Shown: piece by piece, positions 31,064 to 39,702 of the stretch
Numbering within the stretch: the first letter of the stretch is position 1
How the letters are laid out: each line of letters starts with the position of its first letter
Source of the DNA: Amycolatopsis sp. QT-25
GTDB lineage: Bacteria > Actinomycetota > Actinomycetes > Mycobacteriales > Pseudonocardiaceae
Assembly (NCBI RefSeq): GCF_029369745.1
Contig: NZ_CP120210.1
Coordinates: 7,564,001-7,628,000 of the forward strand
Length of the DNA stretch: 64,000 nt
Direction of reading: 5' to 3'
The notes under the pieces: generated by a model
Database searches by the model: none
Told to the model about the DNA's origin: nothing
Seen by the model: only the letters and a program-made list of their open reading frames with translations
Program-made: the position numbers and the translations under genes

Positions 31064-33805
31064 ATGGGCAGCAAAGCGAGTGAACAGCGCAATCGTGTCG
31101 TTACGGCGCTGGAGCGGGTCCGGCACCAGATCGGGCTCGTCCTCGGCGCCGCCGCCGGCGCCCGCCAGTCCGCCGAGGCGGAACTGGCCAAACTGCAACT
31201 GGAACAGCACATAGTCCGGGTGGGGATGAACAACTCCACCTCGGAGCAGTACGCCGAATGGTCGCGGCACCCCGCCGCGAAGGAGGTGTTCGGCCTGCTC
31301 GGCAATGTGCGTGGCCAGTTCTACGCGGATTGGGAAGCGGGCCCGAACGAGTTGCGCGAACTCGTCGCGCACAACGCGCCGGGTCCCGCGAGCCAGCCGC
31401 CGGGCAACTGGCTCGGCCGCGTCGGCGGGAATCCCGGCATCACCACGCCGGGTCTGTGGCGGGTCGGCTCGGCGACCGTGCCGGGCAGGGACGTCCCCCG
31501 CACCTTCGACGTCGCGGTGCCCCTGCTCGACGAGTCGCATCTGTCCATCACCTCGGCGCCGAAGACCCGGGCCGCGGTGGACGGCATCGTGCAGAACCTG
31601 CTGATGCGCATCCTGAGCACGTTCGAACCCGGCGCCGTGCGCGTCCATCTGTGGGACGTCGGGCAGCTGACCGCGATCCTGCCCGACCTGTACCCGCTGA
31701 GCCGCACGAGCGCGCTCACCCTGTACGACCCCGGACGGCTCGAAGACCTCCTCGACGAGCTGGCCGGGCACATCCGTCGCATCCACGCGACCGGGATGCA
31801 GGCGGGGCACACGTCGCTGCGGGAGATCCGGCGGGCGAGCGGGCAGCGCGTCGAGCCCTTCCGCGTCGCGGTGCTCTACGGCAACGGCGAAACCCTCGAG
31901 CCGGAGCGCGCCCGCGAGCTGAAACGAGTCGCCACCGGGGCACTCGCGGCCGGGATCTGCCTGATTTTGATCGACGTGCCGACCATGCTGTCGACGTCGG
32001 TCGAATCGCTGAGCCTGCACGACGACCGGCACGCGATGAGCAGCATGACCGGCCGCGACCTGATCGTCGACCTCGACCCGCCGATGCCGTCCGGGCAGGT
32101 CATCCGCGCCGCCGGGCGGATCGCCGAGGCGCTCATCGCCAAACAGGGCGGGCCCCGCGCGTTCGCCGATCTGCTGCCCACCGAACTGGGCAAGGAGAGT
32201 TCGGCACGGGAACTGCGGGCGCCGGTCGGGTTCTTCGAGGGCGAACCGGTGGAGGTCGTCATCGGCGACGCCAGCCCGCACGTCCTCATCGGCGGGCCGA
32301 GCGGTTCGGGGAAGACGAACTTCCTGTACTCGCTGCTCGGCAGTCTCGCGGCACGGTACTCGCCGGACGAACTGGCGCTGTACCTGCTGGACTTCAAGGA
32401 AGGCGTGTCGTTCGCCGGGCTCGCGCCGGGGCGGCGGGACGCCAGCTGGCTGCCGCACGCCAAACTCATCGGGGTCAACGTCAACACCGACCGCGAGTTC
32501 GGCCTGGCGCTGCTGCGGTTCCTCGCCGACGAGCTGCGGCGCCGGTCCGCCGCGGCGAAACTGCACGAAGTCACCAACCTCGCGGACCTGCGCGAACAGG
32601 ACCCCGGCGGGCATTGGCCGCGGATCGTCGCGGTGATCGACGAATTCCAGTACCTTTTCGCCGGCCGCGACGGCGTGACGGCGACCGCGACCCAGCTGCT
32701 GGAGGACATCGCGCGGCGAGGCCGGTCGCAGGGAATCCACCTGGTGCTGGCGAGTCAGGACGTCGCCGGGATCGAGGCTTTCTGGGGCAAACCGGCGGTG
32801 TTCGAGCAGTGCACGCTGCGGATCGCGATGCCGAAGGCGCGGCGCGTGCTGTCCGAGACCAACAACGCGGCGGTCTCGGCGCCGAAGTGGCACGCGGTGA
32901 TCAACCACGATTCCGGTGTGGCGCACGGGAACCAGCTCGCCCACGTACCGGACGCGAGCAGCAAGGACGTCTTCAACGAACTGCAGCACCGGCTTTGGGA
33001 ACGGTACGCGGAGTCGTTCAAGCGGCCCCGGCTGTTCGACGGCGCGCATTCCCCGGTGCTGGAACAGTTCCCGGCGTTCAGCGAGCTGAAGCCGACGGAC
33101 AAGCCGCGCGCCCTGCTCGGCCAGTCGATCGACGTCGACGAGGCCCCCTGCGGGGTCGACCTGCCGAAAGCGCCGGGCCGGAACGTCGCCGTCCTGGGCG
33201 CGGCCACGGCGGAGGCACTGTCCATCATGGACTCCGCCGCTCGTTCGCTGGCTCGCCAGTATGACGGCGAGTCGGTGGAGTTCGTGCTCTCGTGCCCCAT
33301 CGAAGCCTCTGTCCCCGCGGTGAACGAACTGGCCGGGCGGTTGCGAGCGGAGGGACACAAGGCAACCCTGGTGGACGATTTGCCCGCCCGGGTAATCGAT
33401 ATCGCGGAGAATCTGTCCTCTTTGGACAAAGCGCACGTACTGTTGCTGTACGGCGTCGACGCCTCGATCCCCGCGCTGGAGGCGAAGGCGCCCGGACAGC
33501 TCAAGAGCGGTCTGGATCAGCTGCGGGTGCTGCTGAAGCAGGGCCCGACGCACGGCGTCCACACCATCGGCTGGTGGCGCAGCATCGCCCGGTTGAAGGA
33601 CACCCTCGGTTTCGCGGGCACCGACGACATCGGCACCTGGGCGGCGCTGGACGTCCAGGGCAACGAACTGTCACCGTTCGCCGCGGGACAGGTCGTGCAC
33701 TGGTCGCCGCGACCGGGCCGGGCGCTGTTCTTCGACCGCACCACCCATGGCGCGCCTGAGGTGATCATCCCGTTCCAGCGTCCGGAAGGGCTTCTCGATG
33801 GATGA
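31064..33805 (+). CDS. Soluble FtsK/EccC-like ATPase, three domains, one active
   Basis: 913 residues from ATG 31064, no membrane helices. Residues 1-50 form a coiled coil. The middle domain (about 390-600) is active: Walker A GGPSGSGKT 410-418, Walker B IVAVIDEFQYLF 521-532, and the FtsK block ARRGRSQGIHLVLASQ 550-565. A first domain (about 140-345) repeats the fold without Walker residues (ITSAPKTRAAVDG in place of the P-loop; GALAAGICLILID as the late block). A third (about 690-905) has VAVLGAATAEAL and LKQGPTHGVHTIGWW. This degenerate-active-degenerate layout resembles EccC of type VII secretion; no EccB/D/E genes are here. Role unknown. Confidence 0.9.
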   Translation: MGSKASEQRNRVVTALERVRHQIGLVLGAAAGARQSAEAELAKLQLEQHIVRVGMNNSTSEQYAEWSRHPAAKEVFGLLGNVRGQFYADWEAGPNELRELVAHNAPGPASQPPGNWLGRVGGNPGITTPGLWRVGSATVPGRDVPRTFDVAVPLLDESHLSITSAPKTRAAVDGIVQNLLMRILSTFEPGAVRVHLWDVGQLTAILPDLYPLSRTSALTLYDPGRLEDLLDELAGHIRRIHATGMQAGHTSLREIRRASGQRVEPFRVAVLYGNGETLEPERARELKRVATGALAAGICLILIDVPTMLSTSVESLSLHDDRHAMSSMTGRDLIVDLDPPMPSGQVIRAAGRIAEALIAKQGGPRAFADLLPTELGKESSARELRAPVGFFEGEPVEVVIGDASPHVLIGGPSGSGKTNFLYSLLGSLAARYSPDELALYLLDFKEGVSFAGLAPGRRDASWLPHAKLIGVNVNTDREFGLALLRFLADELRRRSAAAKLHEVTNLADLREQDPGGHWPRIVAVIDEFQYLFAGRDGVTATATQLLEDIARRGRSQGIHLVLASQDVAGIEAFWGKPAVFEQCTLRIAMPKARRVLSETNNAAVSAPKWHAVINHDSGVAHGNQLAHVPDASSKDVFNELQHRLWERYAESFKRPRLFDGAHSPVLEQFPAFSELKPTDKPRALLGQSIDVDEAPCGVDLPKAPGRNVAVLGAATAEALSIMDSAARSLARQYDGESVEFVLSCPIEASVPAVNELAGRLRAEGHKATLVDDLPARVIDIAENLSSLDKAHVLLLYGVDASIPALEAKAPGQLKSGLDQLRVLLKQGPTHGVHTIGWWRSIARLKDTLGFAGTDDIGTWAALDVQGNELSPFAAGQVVHWSPRPGRALFFDRTTHGAPEVIIPFQRPEGLLDG

Positions 33806-34169
33806 CGGCATCACCGCGGCCATGCGGTACAAGGAGATCGTCGGCCGCGCGCGCACTTCGGCGGAGAACCTGCGCAACTGGGAGATCGGCCGCGCGGACG
33901 AACTGGAGGCCCGGCTCGCCGAGGCGCACCAGACCGTCGCGGACGCCGCCGAACGCGAGCAGCGCGCCGTCGACCGGTGCACCCGCTGGTGGAAGATGGC
34001 GCAGCACAACGTCGAAGGGCTTTCGTGGCTGCCCGACGACGAGGACCCGAGGCCGGTGCCGACCGCGCGGCCCGGCTACCTGGAGAAGTACCTGGAAGAG
34101 GTCAAACCGAGCTACCAGGAACTCGTGCAGGCCGTGCTTTCGCTGGGCTGGCGCGCCAAGCGCTCCTGA
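33798..34169 (+). CDS. Helical protein C of FtsK-like cassette
   Basis: 123 residues from ATG 33798, overlapping the ATPase stop by 8 bp, so it is translationally coupled. An N-terminal helix is followed by a long coiled coil (ELEARLAEAHQTVADAAERE), a Trp pair (TRWWKMAQHNV), a Pro/Asp-rich linker and a C-terminal helix (ELVQAVLSLGWRAKRS). No recognised domain. Its stop codon lies within the first copy of a 22-bp direct repeat. Confidence 0.85.
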   Translation: MDDGITAAMRYKEIVGRARTSAENLRNWEIGRADELEARLAEAHQTVADAAEREQRAVDRCTRWWKMAQHNVEGLSWLPDDEDPRPVPTARPGYLEKYLEEVKPSYQELVQAVLSLGWRAKRS

Positions 34170-34228
34170 TCACGCGAGTCACACCCCCAAACACGCGAGT
34201 GCGCCCCCTGATCACGCGAGTCACACCC
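34165..34228. repeat. 22-bp direct repeat with CACGCGAG core
   Basis: CCTGATCACGCGAGTCACAC-CC occurs at 34165-34186 and 34207-34228 identically, with a diverged unit (ACACGCGAGTGCGCCCC) at 34191-34207 between. The first copy covers the stop codon of the upstream gene. The CACGCG core is shared with the 21-bp repeats at 18962-19032. Confidence 0.8.
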
Positions 34229-34315
34229 GGGGCACGGACGGCACAGCGGCTTTCGCGACAGCCGCGCCCCACTCACGACTACCACGCCCCGCCGCGTAGT
34301 CGCGGTGCCCGACAC

Positions 34316-34370
34316 GTACATGAAGGCCCCCTTCCTGTACCTAGGCGCAAGGAAGGGGGCCTTCATGTAC
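34316..34370. terminator. Perfect 20-bp stem hairpin between convergent genes
   Basis: GTACATGAAGGCCCCCTTCC (34316-34335) and its exact reverse complement (34351-34370) around a 15-base loop. It lies between the FtsK-like cassette and the convergent nuclease gene. Bidirectional terminator, inferred. Confidence 0.78.
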
Positions 34371-34382
34371 CTCGGCGGGAAG

Positions 34383-36860
34383 TTACGGCTTCGGCAGGTA
34401 AGGGCCGAGGACGCGCTCCAGGTAGTCCGCCAGGTCGTGGAACGCGTCCAGGACCGGGTTGCCGGTGCTCGGCCGGAACCGCAGCACCTGCGGATCGTGG
34501 TCGCTCGCCTGCTCAGCGAACTCCGCGTTCAGGTGGACGACGTCGTAGTCGAGCCCGCGCGGGGCCTTCGACGCCAGGATGTGGTCCAGTACCTGCGACT
34601 GCCCCTCGAAGACGTAGCTGTACCGCTCGTTCTCGGGCAGCGAAGCGATGACGTCCTTCAGCGCGCCGCCGGCGGTCAGCGTCTGCACCGCGGGCGAGAA
34701 CGGGTAGTCGTTGATGTCACCGGCGACCACGATGTTCGCGTTCTTGTCCGACGCGAGCAGCTTGTCGACGAAACCGCGGAGCACGGTCGCCTGCTTGACG
34801 CGCTGCACCTCGGAACTGCGGACCGGCGGCTGGTTGCGGCCGTGCGTCGGCTGGTCGCCGCCCTTGGAGTTGAAGTGGTTCGCGATGACGAACACGGTGC
34901 GGCCCTGGAAGACGAACTCACCGGCGAGGGGCTTGCGGCTGGCCTCCCACGCTTCGTTGGCCGGGTCGACGCGGCCGGGTGAGACGGTCAGGTGAGTCTT
35001 GCCGCGTTCCTTGACCACGTCGACCGGGGTGGTCGCGTCGCCACCCTTACGGTCCACGAAGGACACACGAGCCGGGTTGAACAGGAAACCGACGCGGATG
35101 TTGCCGCCCGGCTGGCCGCCGTCCTTGCCGTTCACCGGGTCGATCTGGCGCCAGTCGTAACGCGGTCCACCGGCGGCGACGATCGCGTCGACGAACTTCT
35201 GCAACGTCTGGCCGGCGGCGACGGTGCCGTCGTTGGCAGGCCCGTTGTTGTCCTGGATCTCTTCCAGGTTCAGGATGTCCGGCTTCGCCAGGTTGGTGGC
35301 GATCGCCTTGGCCAGCTCGCCGAACTTTTCCGCACCGTCCAAAGCGGACAGGTTCTCGACGTTGTAGGTGGCCACCGAGAGTTCACCACCGCGCTGCGCG
35401 CGGGTGCTCTCGCGCCGCAACCCGTTGTCCTTGGCGGCGCCCAGTTTCGTCGCGAACAGCGTGTAGCCGCCGAAGTTGCTGTACTCGACCGGGCCGGAGG
35501 TCTCACCGGTGAGCACGTCGCCGGTGTTGACCTTCGGGAACGGCTGTTCGGCGAACGGGATGAGCGACGCGACCTTGAGCACGCCGGTGTTGAGCCGGTC
35601 GTAGGCCAGGTACACCGCGCCACCGCGGACGCTCGGGTTCTGCTTCGGTTTGGTGGTCACGTAAAGCTCGTTGAACGACGACGTCGGGCCGACGACGCGA
35701 GCGTCGGAGACGCTGACGATCTCGCTCTCGTGCGTCTCCCAGAAGTCCAGCGAATACTTCGCCGGCTCCAGCGGCAACGGCTCGATGTTGCCGCCCGGTG
35801 CGGGGGCGACGGTGTCCGGGACCGTGTCCGGCGTGACGACGGTCGCGGCGGGCAGGGGGTTCCCGCTCGAAGCGACCGTCCACTGTGCACTCGTCAGCTC
35901 GGTGAGCGACTGGTACGGCGAGGTCGCGGGCGCGTCCGGGTAGAACTCGCGAACGGTGCCGGTGGCGGTCACCGCGTCACCGACGGCCACCGCGGGGGTG
36001 GTCGAGCCGGTGAAGACGAACAGGCCCTCGCTGGTGCGCGGGTCGGCGTCGGGAGCGGTGTCGGTGAGCCAGAACCCGCGGGCCGAACCGAAGCCCCGGA
36101 TCGCGGTGACCACACCGGTGACCCCGGCGACCTTGCGGTCCTTGAACGGCGACATCCGGGTGGTGCCCTGGATCTCGTGGATCTTGGCGGGCACCGGCGG
36201 CGGGCCGGTCTCACCCGGCGTCTCACCCTTGCCATTGGCCGGGGTGGGCGCCCCGGAGGTGAAGTCCGCGGCGTTGTCGTCGGTGTCCGCGAGCGTCGTC
36301 CCCCTGGCGACGGACGTGGTGTTGGACGGCGCGGGCGCCGCGCCACCTTCGCGAATGGTGGCTGTCGAGCCGAAGCCGACGAGGTCCTTGATCCGGGTGT
36401 CGGCCGCGCAATCGGCGGCCGTCTTGCAGGTCAGCGCCGCGGTGCCCTGGACGAGCGCGATGGTGCCGGCGGTCGCGGACAGGGCCAGCGACCCGGTGGC
36501 GTCCGGCGTCGGCAACGCGACGGTGCCACCCGCGCCCTTCGCCTGCGCCACGAGGTACCGCGCCCCCGGCGCGACACCGCCGGTCAACGGCGTGACCTGC
36601 CAGCTGTTCCCCGACGCGGGCGCGTACTGGACGCTGAAGCCGTCGAGGCTCACGGCCGCGGCGCCGCGGTTGGCGAGTTCGACGAAGTCGTTGGTCAGCG
36701 TGGCGCCCGAGTTGCCGCCACCGCCGTAGACCTCGGCGATCACGGCGTCGGCACTGGGCGCGGCGAGCGCCGCCGGAGCGGTGACACCGCTCACGACGAG
36801 CCCGGAGGCGACTGCCACGGTCAGGGCTCTGCTCCGGGCGGCACGTCGGGATATGGTCAC
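34383..36860 (-). CDS. Secreted ExeM/NucH-type endonuclease
   Basis: 825 residues from GTG 36858-36860, chosen over longer frames because GGGGA lies 6 bp upstream and a signal peptide follows (RRAARSRALTVAVASGL, cleavage near ALAAP). A lamin-tail-like domain comes first (IAEVYGGGGNSGATLTNDFV), then an OB-like region (about 230-470) and an endonuclease/exonuclease/phosphatase fold: VATYNVENLSAL, ILNLEEIQDNNG, VVAGDINDYPFSP and the final ASDHDPQVLR. It is probably exported DNA-degrading enzyme for nutrient recovery or biofilm. The last residues are a Leu/Pro tail. Confidence 0.92.
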   Translation of the reverse strand: MTISRRAARSRALTVAVASGLVVSGVTAPAALAAPSADAVIAEVYGGGGNSGATLTNDFVELANRGAAAVSLDGFSVQYAPASGNSWQVTPLTGGVAPGARYLVAQAKGAGGTVALPTPDATGSLALSATAGTIALVQGTAALTCKTAADCAADTRIKDLVGFGSTATIREGGAAPAPSNTTSVARGTTLADTDDNAADFTSGAPTPANGKGETPGETGPPPVPAKIHEIQGTTRMSPFKDRKVAGVTGVVTAIRGFGSARGFWLTDTAPDADPRTSEGLFVFTGSTTPAVAVGDAVTATGTVREFYPDAPATSPYQSLTELTSAQWTVASSGNPLPAATVVTPDTVPDTVAPAPGGNIEPLPLEPAKYSLDFWETHESEIVSVSDARVVGPTSSFNELYVTTKPKQNPSVRGGAVYLAYDRLNTGVLKVASLIPFAEQPFPKVNTGDVLTGETSGPVEYSNFGGYTLFATKLGAAKDNGLRRESTRAQRGGELSVATYNVENLSALDGAEKFGELAKAIATNLAKPDILNLEEIQDNNGPANDGTVAAGQTLQKFVDAIVAAGGPRYDWRQIDPVNGKDGGQPGGNIRVGFLFNPARVSFVDRKGGDATTPVDVVKERGKTHLTVSPGRVDPANEAWEASRKPLAGEFVFQGRTVFVIANHFNSKGGDQPTHGRNQPPVRSSEVQRVKQATVLRGFVDKLLASDKNANIVVAGDINDYPFSPAVQTLTAGGALKDVIASLPENERYSYVFEGQSQVLDHILASKAPRGLDYDVVHLNAEFAEQASDHDPQVLRFRPSTGNPVLDAFHDLADYLERVLGPYLPKP

Positions 36861-37225
36861 GCTGAGTCCCCTTTTCGCAAGATCGGTCGAGGAATACTCC
36901 CCCGGACAAGTGAAATGAGGAAGACGACCAGACAACGATTCGTGACAGCCAGCCGTTCGGCCCCTGATTTTGCCGTCTTCTCACGTGGGAAGACCGACTC
37001 GCCGCCTGTCACACCGCAGAAGGCGTCCTCATGGGCAGAGGCGCGTGACGTCTTCGTGGCCGACGGTGACATTCAGGTCGCGGGAGCCCGGTACAAATAG
37101 CCCATTGGGGTTCCCCTGCCTTAAATGAACCTCAAGTTCGGGTACACCCGGCCATTTCCGGCGTTACCTTGGATCCCGTGAGCGAGGACACATTCTCCCG
37201 CTCAGGGGAGTCGAGGGGGTGTCGG
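36861..37225. other. 365-bp gap upstream of the nuclease gene
   Basis: Contains the nuclease promoter region and an interrupted palindrome GTCTTCTCACGTGGGAAGAC (36975-36994) with a CACGTG centre and one G-T pair. Short frames across it lack consistent composition. No RNA gene seen. Confidence 0.45.
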
Positions 37226-37351
37226 ATGGGAGTGCTCATCGCAGGCATGGTCGTCGGAACGCTGCCGGCCGTCGCCCTGACCGTCGATCTTCACGACCTG
37301 AAGCGCGTCGGCTCGCGGGAAATTCGCCGGAACGCTCACCGGGGAGGGTGA
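37226..37351 (+). CDS. Possible 41-residue membrane microprotein
   Basis: ATG 37226 is preceded by a G-rich site (GAGGGGG, 8 bp upstream). The product starts MGVLIAGMVVGTLPAVALTV, a single hydrophobic segment, followed by a basic tail (DLHDLKRVGSREIRRNAHRG). No homologue recognised and it could be noise in high-GC sequence. Confidence 0.35.
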   Translation: MGVLIAGMVVGTLPAVALTVDLHDLKRVGSREIRRNAHRGG

Positions 37352-37652
37352 GCAGGGGGAACTGGGGGCGCACCGCCGGTGCACGGGACCCGTCGGGGGA
37401 GGACGGAGCCCGTACACCGGCGGTGTGTCATTTCAGCCGTCCTTGCCACTCGCGAGTTCCTGCCGGTCCTTGTACTTCCCGATGTGCGACTTCGCTCCGG
37501 CGAGATCGGGTCGTCGGCGGCGATGTGGTGGTGCGCGCCTTCCTGACAGACCATGTCGAGCTTTTCGCGGGCCTGAAGGATTTGAACCACCGGAGGGTCA
37601 CAGCCGTATCACAGGACGGGAGGGCCGATTTCCCCTGACCAAGGAGGTATCG
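37352..37652. other. 301-bp gap before the DUF305 gene
   Basis: Holds an 11-bp inverted repeat (CACCGCCGGTG at 37371-37381 and its complement at 37415-37425). A minus-strand frame near 37430-37590 has protein-like stretches (EKLDMVCQEGAHHHIAAD) but shifts frame, so at best it is a remnant. The strong AAGGAGGT at 37641-37648 belongs to the next gene. Confidence 0.4.
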
Positions 37653-38198
37653 ATGCGACGGCGACTGCCGATGGCACTGTTCGGGCTGGTCGTGTGGGTG
37701 CTCGCGGGCTGCTCGGCGGCCACGGGCGGCGCACCCTCGACGCCGGGCGCCAACCAGGCCGACATCACCTTCTCCCAGCAGATGGTCCCGCATCACCAGC
37801 AGTCGATCCAGGTCGGCAACCTCGCCGCGGAACGGTCCGCTTCCGAGTACGTGAAGGCCACCGCGGCCAAGATCGTCAAGGCCGAGTCGGCCGAGGTCCA
37901 GACGATGATCGGCTGGCTGCGATCGTGGGACGCGGCCGTGCTGCCCGCGGCGGGCCACGCCGGGCACGCGATGCCGGGGATGATCACCGCCGGGCAGGTC
38001 GCCTCGCTGCAGAACCTGACCGGCGCCGGGTTCGACGAGACCTGGCTCCCGCTGATGGCCGAGCACCTGCGCAACGGCGTCGAGATGGCGAAAACCGTGC
38101 TGTCGTCGGGACAACACGCCGAGACCAAGGCACTCGCACAGGAGATCGTCGAAAACCAGACGGCGGCGATCGCCGAGATCACCGCACAGCTTTCTTGA
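37653..38198 (+). CDS. DUF305 family lipoprotein
   Basis: 181 residues from ATG 37653, with an ideal AAGGAGGT ribosome-binding site. Lipobox VLAGC at about 19-23, then a ferritin-like helical domain with the DUF305 signature FSQQMVPHHQQSIQVGNLA and, later, MAEHLRNGVEMAKTVLSSGQ. The His and Met residues (PHH, HAGHAMPGMI) could bind copper or other metals, as suggested for this family. Function is not established. It precedes tRNA-Ser(CGA) by 42 bp on the same strand. Confidence 0.9.
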   Translation: MRRRLPMALFGLVVWVLAGCSAATGGAPSTPGANQADITFSQQMVPHHQQSIQVGNLAAERSASEYVKATAAKIVKAESAEVQTMIGWLRSWDAAVLPAAGHAGHAMPGMITAGQVASLQNLTGAGFDETWLPLMAEHLRNGVEMAKTVLSSGQHAETKALAQEIVENQTAAIAEITAQLS

Positions 38199-38240
38199 CC
38201 CCCTGAAGACCCCGGAAGGCCCTCCGGTATTGTTCTCGGC

Positions 38241-38328
38241 GGTGGCGTGTCCGAGCGGCCGAAGGAGCACGACTCGAAATCGTGTGACGGCTGATAACCG
38301 TCCGTGGGTTCAAATCCCACCGCCACCG
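38241..38328 (+). tRNA. tRNA-Ser (anticodon CGA)
   Basis: Acceptor GGTGGCG (38241-38247) pairs with CGCCACC (38321-38327). The D-arm is typical of Ser, the anticodon loop is CTCGAAA (anticodon CGA, reads UCG), a long variable arm (GACGGCTGATAACCGTC) and the T-loop TTCAAAT are present. Discriminator G, no CCA encoded. Confidence 0.97.
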
Positions 38329-38332
38329 CAGC

Positions 38333-38364
38333 GAAGAGCCGGTCTCCACGGAGACCGGCTCTTC
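38333..38364 (+). terminator. Terminator after tRNA-Ser(CGA)
   Basis: A 14-bp perfect stem (GAAGAGCCGGTCTC, 38333-38346, with 38351-38364) and CACG loop, 5 bp after the tRNA, followed by TGCGTGTG without a strong T-run. Confidence 0.8.
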
Positions 38365-38376
38365 TGCGTGTGCGGA

Positions 38377-38583
38377 CTACTTGTTGAACTTGTCCTTGAG
38401 GTCCTGCACGCCACCCTCGGCGCGGTCGCGCAGGTCGTGCCCGGTCTCCTTGACCTGACCTTCGGTCTGGTCGGCCCGGCCCGAGTTCGCGACGTCCTGG
38501 TTGCCCGTCTTCTCGCCGAGCTTCTCCTTGGCGGCGCCGATGGCCTGCTCGGCCTTGTCCTTCGCCTTGTCGAAAACGCTCAT
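38377..38583 (-). CDS. CsbD family stress-response protein
   Basis: 68 residues from ATG 38581-38583. The sequence MSVFDKAKDKAEQAIGAAKE with GEKTGNQDVANSGRADQTEG matches CsbD, a small hydrophilic stress protein (sigma-B regulated in Bacillus); here the second half (KETGHDLRDRAEGGVQDLKD) is a longer amphipathic helix. It lies between tRNA-Ser and tadA. Role in osmotic or desiccation stress is inferred from the family. Confidence 0.9.
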   Translation of the reverse strand: MSVFDKAKDKAEQAIGAAKEKLGEKTGNQDVANSGRADQTEGQVKETGHDLRDRAEGGVQDLKDKFNK

Positions 38584-38667
38584 GGCGGACGTTCCTCCTT
38601 CGACTGCGGTCGCCGTTTGCGGCCGCCTGCTTGAGGGATACCCAGGACGCGGGATCCGACACATCCG

Positions 38668-39189
38668 TCACCCGGTGCGGTTACCCCGTTGCCCGTGGAA
38701 GAAGTCTTCGAGCAGGGCCGCGCATTCGATCTCCAGGACGCCGCCGACGACTTCGGCGCGGTGGCTGAGCCGCCGGTCGCGGACGACGTCCCACAGCGAC
38801 CCCACGGCCCCGGTCTTGGGCTCCCAGGCACCGAAGACGACCTTCGCGACCCGGGCCATCACGAGGGCGCCGGCGCACATCGTGCACGGCTCCAGTGTCA
38901 CGGCGAGCGTGCAGCCTTCGAGCCGCCAGCCGTCGCCGTAGCGCTTGGACGCGGCCCGCAGCGCGAGGATCTCCGCGTGCGCAGTGGGGTCGCCGAGTTC
39001 TTCGCGGGCGTTGCGCGCCGAGGCGAGCGGGGTTCCGTCCGGGGAGAGGACGACGGCCCCGATCGGCACGTCGTCGCCCGCACCTCGCGCCGCGCCGATC
39101 GCCGCCCGGACGGCGGCGATGTCGGCGGCGGAGGCGGCGGGGCTCAGATCTCGTCCAGGATCTTGGTGAACTCGGCGGCGAATCCGCAC
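38668..39189 (-). CDS. tadA: tRNA-specific adenosine deaminase TadA
   Basis: Up to 173 residues from GTG 39187-39189; the first part overlaps the upstream gene by 46 bp, so a later start (CTG, about residue 16) is possible. The zinc site is clear: PTAHAEILALRAA with catalytic Glu, and TLEPCTMCAGALVMARV. The C-terminus is typical of TadA, which converts A34 to I34 in tRNA-Arg(ACG). Its position beside tRNA-Ser and its partner gene is conserved in actinobacteria. Confidence 0.93.
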   Translation of the reverse strand: MRIRRRVHQDPGRDLSPAASAADIAAVRAAIGAARGAGDDVPIGAVVLSPDGTPLASARNAREELGDPTAHAEILALRAASKRYGDGWRLEGCTLAVTLEPCTMCAGALVMARVAKVVFGAWEPKTGAVGSLWDVVRDRRLSHRAEVVGGVLEIECAALLEDFFHGQRGNRTG

Positions 39190-39626
39190 CGCTGCGCGAC
39201 CATCTGGAGTTGTTCGTCCGGATAGAGGTCGACCTCGCCGACGATCACCTGGAGTTCGGCCCCCGGCAGTCCGAGATCGGACAGGATCTCCAGATCGCCT
39301 TCCGGCCAGACCGCGTCGTCGTCCTCGTCCGGCGGGTCGACTCTCAGCACGTCGAGGACGTCGGCGGCGATGTCGTAGTCGAGCGCCGCGGCGGCGTCGG
39401 ACAGCAGCAGCGACGGCCCTCTCGGACTCGGCCGGACGATCACGAAGAACTCGTCGTCGACCGCGAGCAGCCCGAAGGCGGCCCCGGTCGAACGCAGTTT
39501 TCCGAGCTCGGTGATCGCAGCGTCGAGTTCGGCGAGCGCCCCGGGATCAAGGGAGCTGCACCGCCATCGACCGTCCTCCCGCACCACGGCCACCGCGAAC
39601 CCCGTGATCGGCTCTTGCACCGCCAT
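39144..39626 (-). CDS. tRNA adenosine deaminase-associated protein
   Basis: 160 residues from ATG 39624-39626. The N-terminus (VQEPITGFAVAVVREDGRWR), VDDEFFVIVRPSPRGPSLLLSD and the acidic DPPDEDDDAVWPEGDLEIL region match the actinobacterial family always encoded upstream of tadA. Its 3' end overlaps tadA by up to 46 bp. Function is unknown; partnership with TadA is inferred from the conserved neighbourhood. Confidence 0.88.
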   Translation of the reverse strand: MAVQEPITGFAVAVVREDGRWRCSSLDPGALAELDAAITELGKLRSTGAAFGLLAVDDEFFVIVRPSPRGPSLLLSDAAAALDYDIAADVLDVLRVDPPDEDDDAVWPEGDLEILSDLGLPGAELQVIVGEVDLYPDEQLQMVAQRCGFAAEFTKILDEI

Positions 39627-39702
39627 GCGCACACCGTATTCCGCCCGCTTTCGGAACGCACGCACGGTGCGCCCGAAGCGCCGCATGCGCCACTATCGAG
39701 AC

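Noticed and set aside
31037-33562. 841-residue minus-strand open frame opposite the FtsK-like ATPase
   Set aside because: It is low-complexity Arg/Asp/Gln-rich, the mirror of a real high-GC gene, and lies entirely within the ATPase gene.
30314-34228. Integrated plasmid or phage at tRNA-Ser
   Set aside because: No integrase, replication gene or repeat of the tRNA 3' end found, so only a possibility is recorded.
37428-37600. Minus-strand gene upstream of the DUF305 lipoprotein
   Set aside because: Protein-like pieces require a frame change and there is no clear ribosome-binding site.
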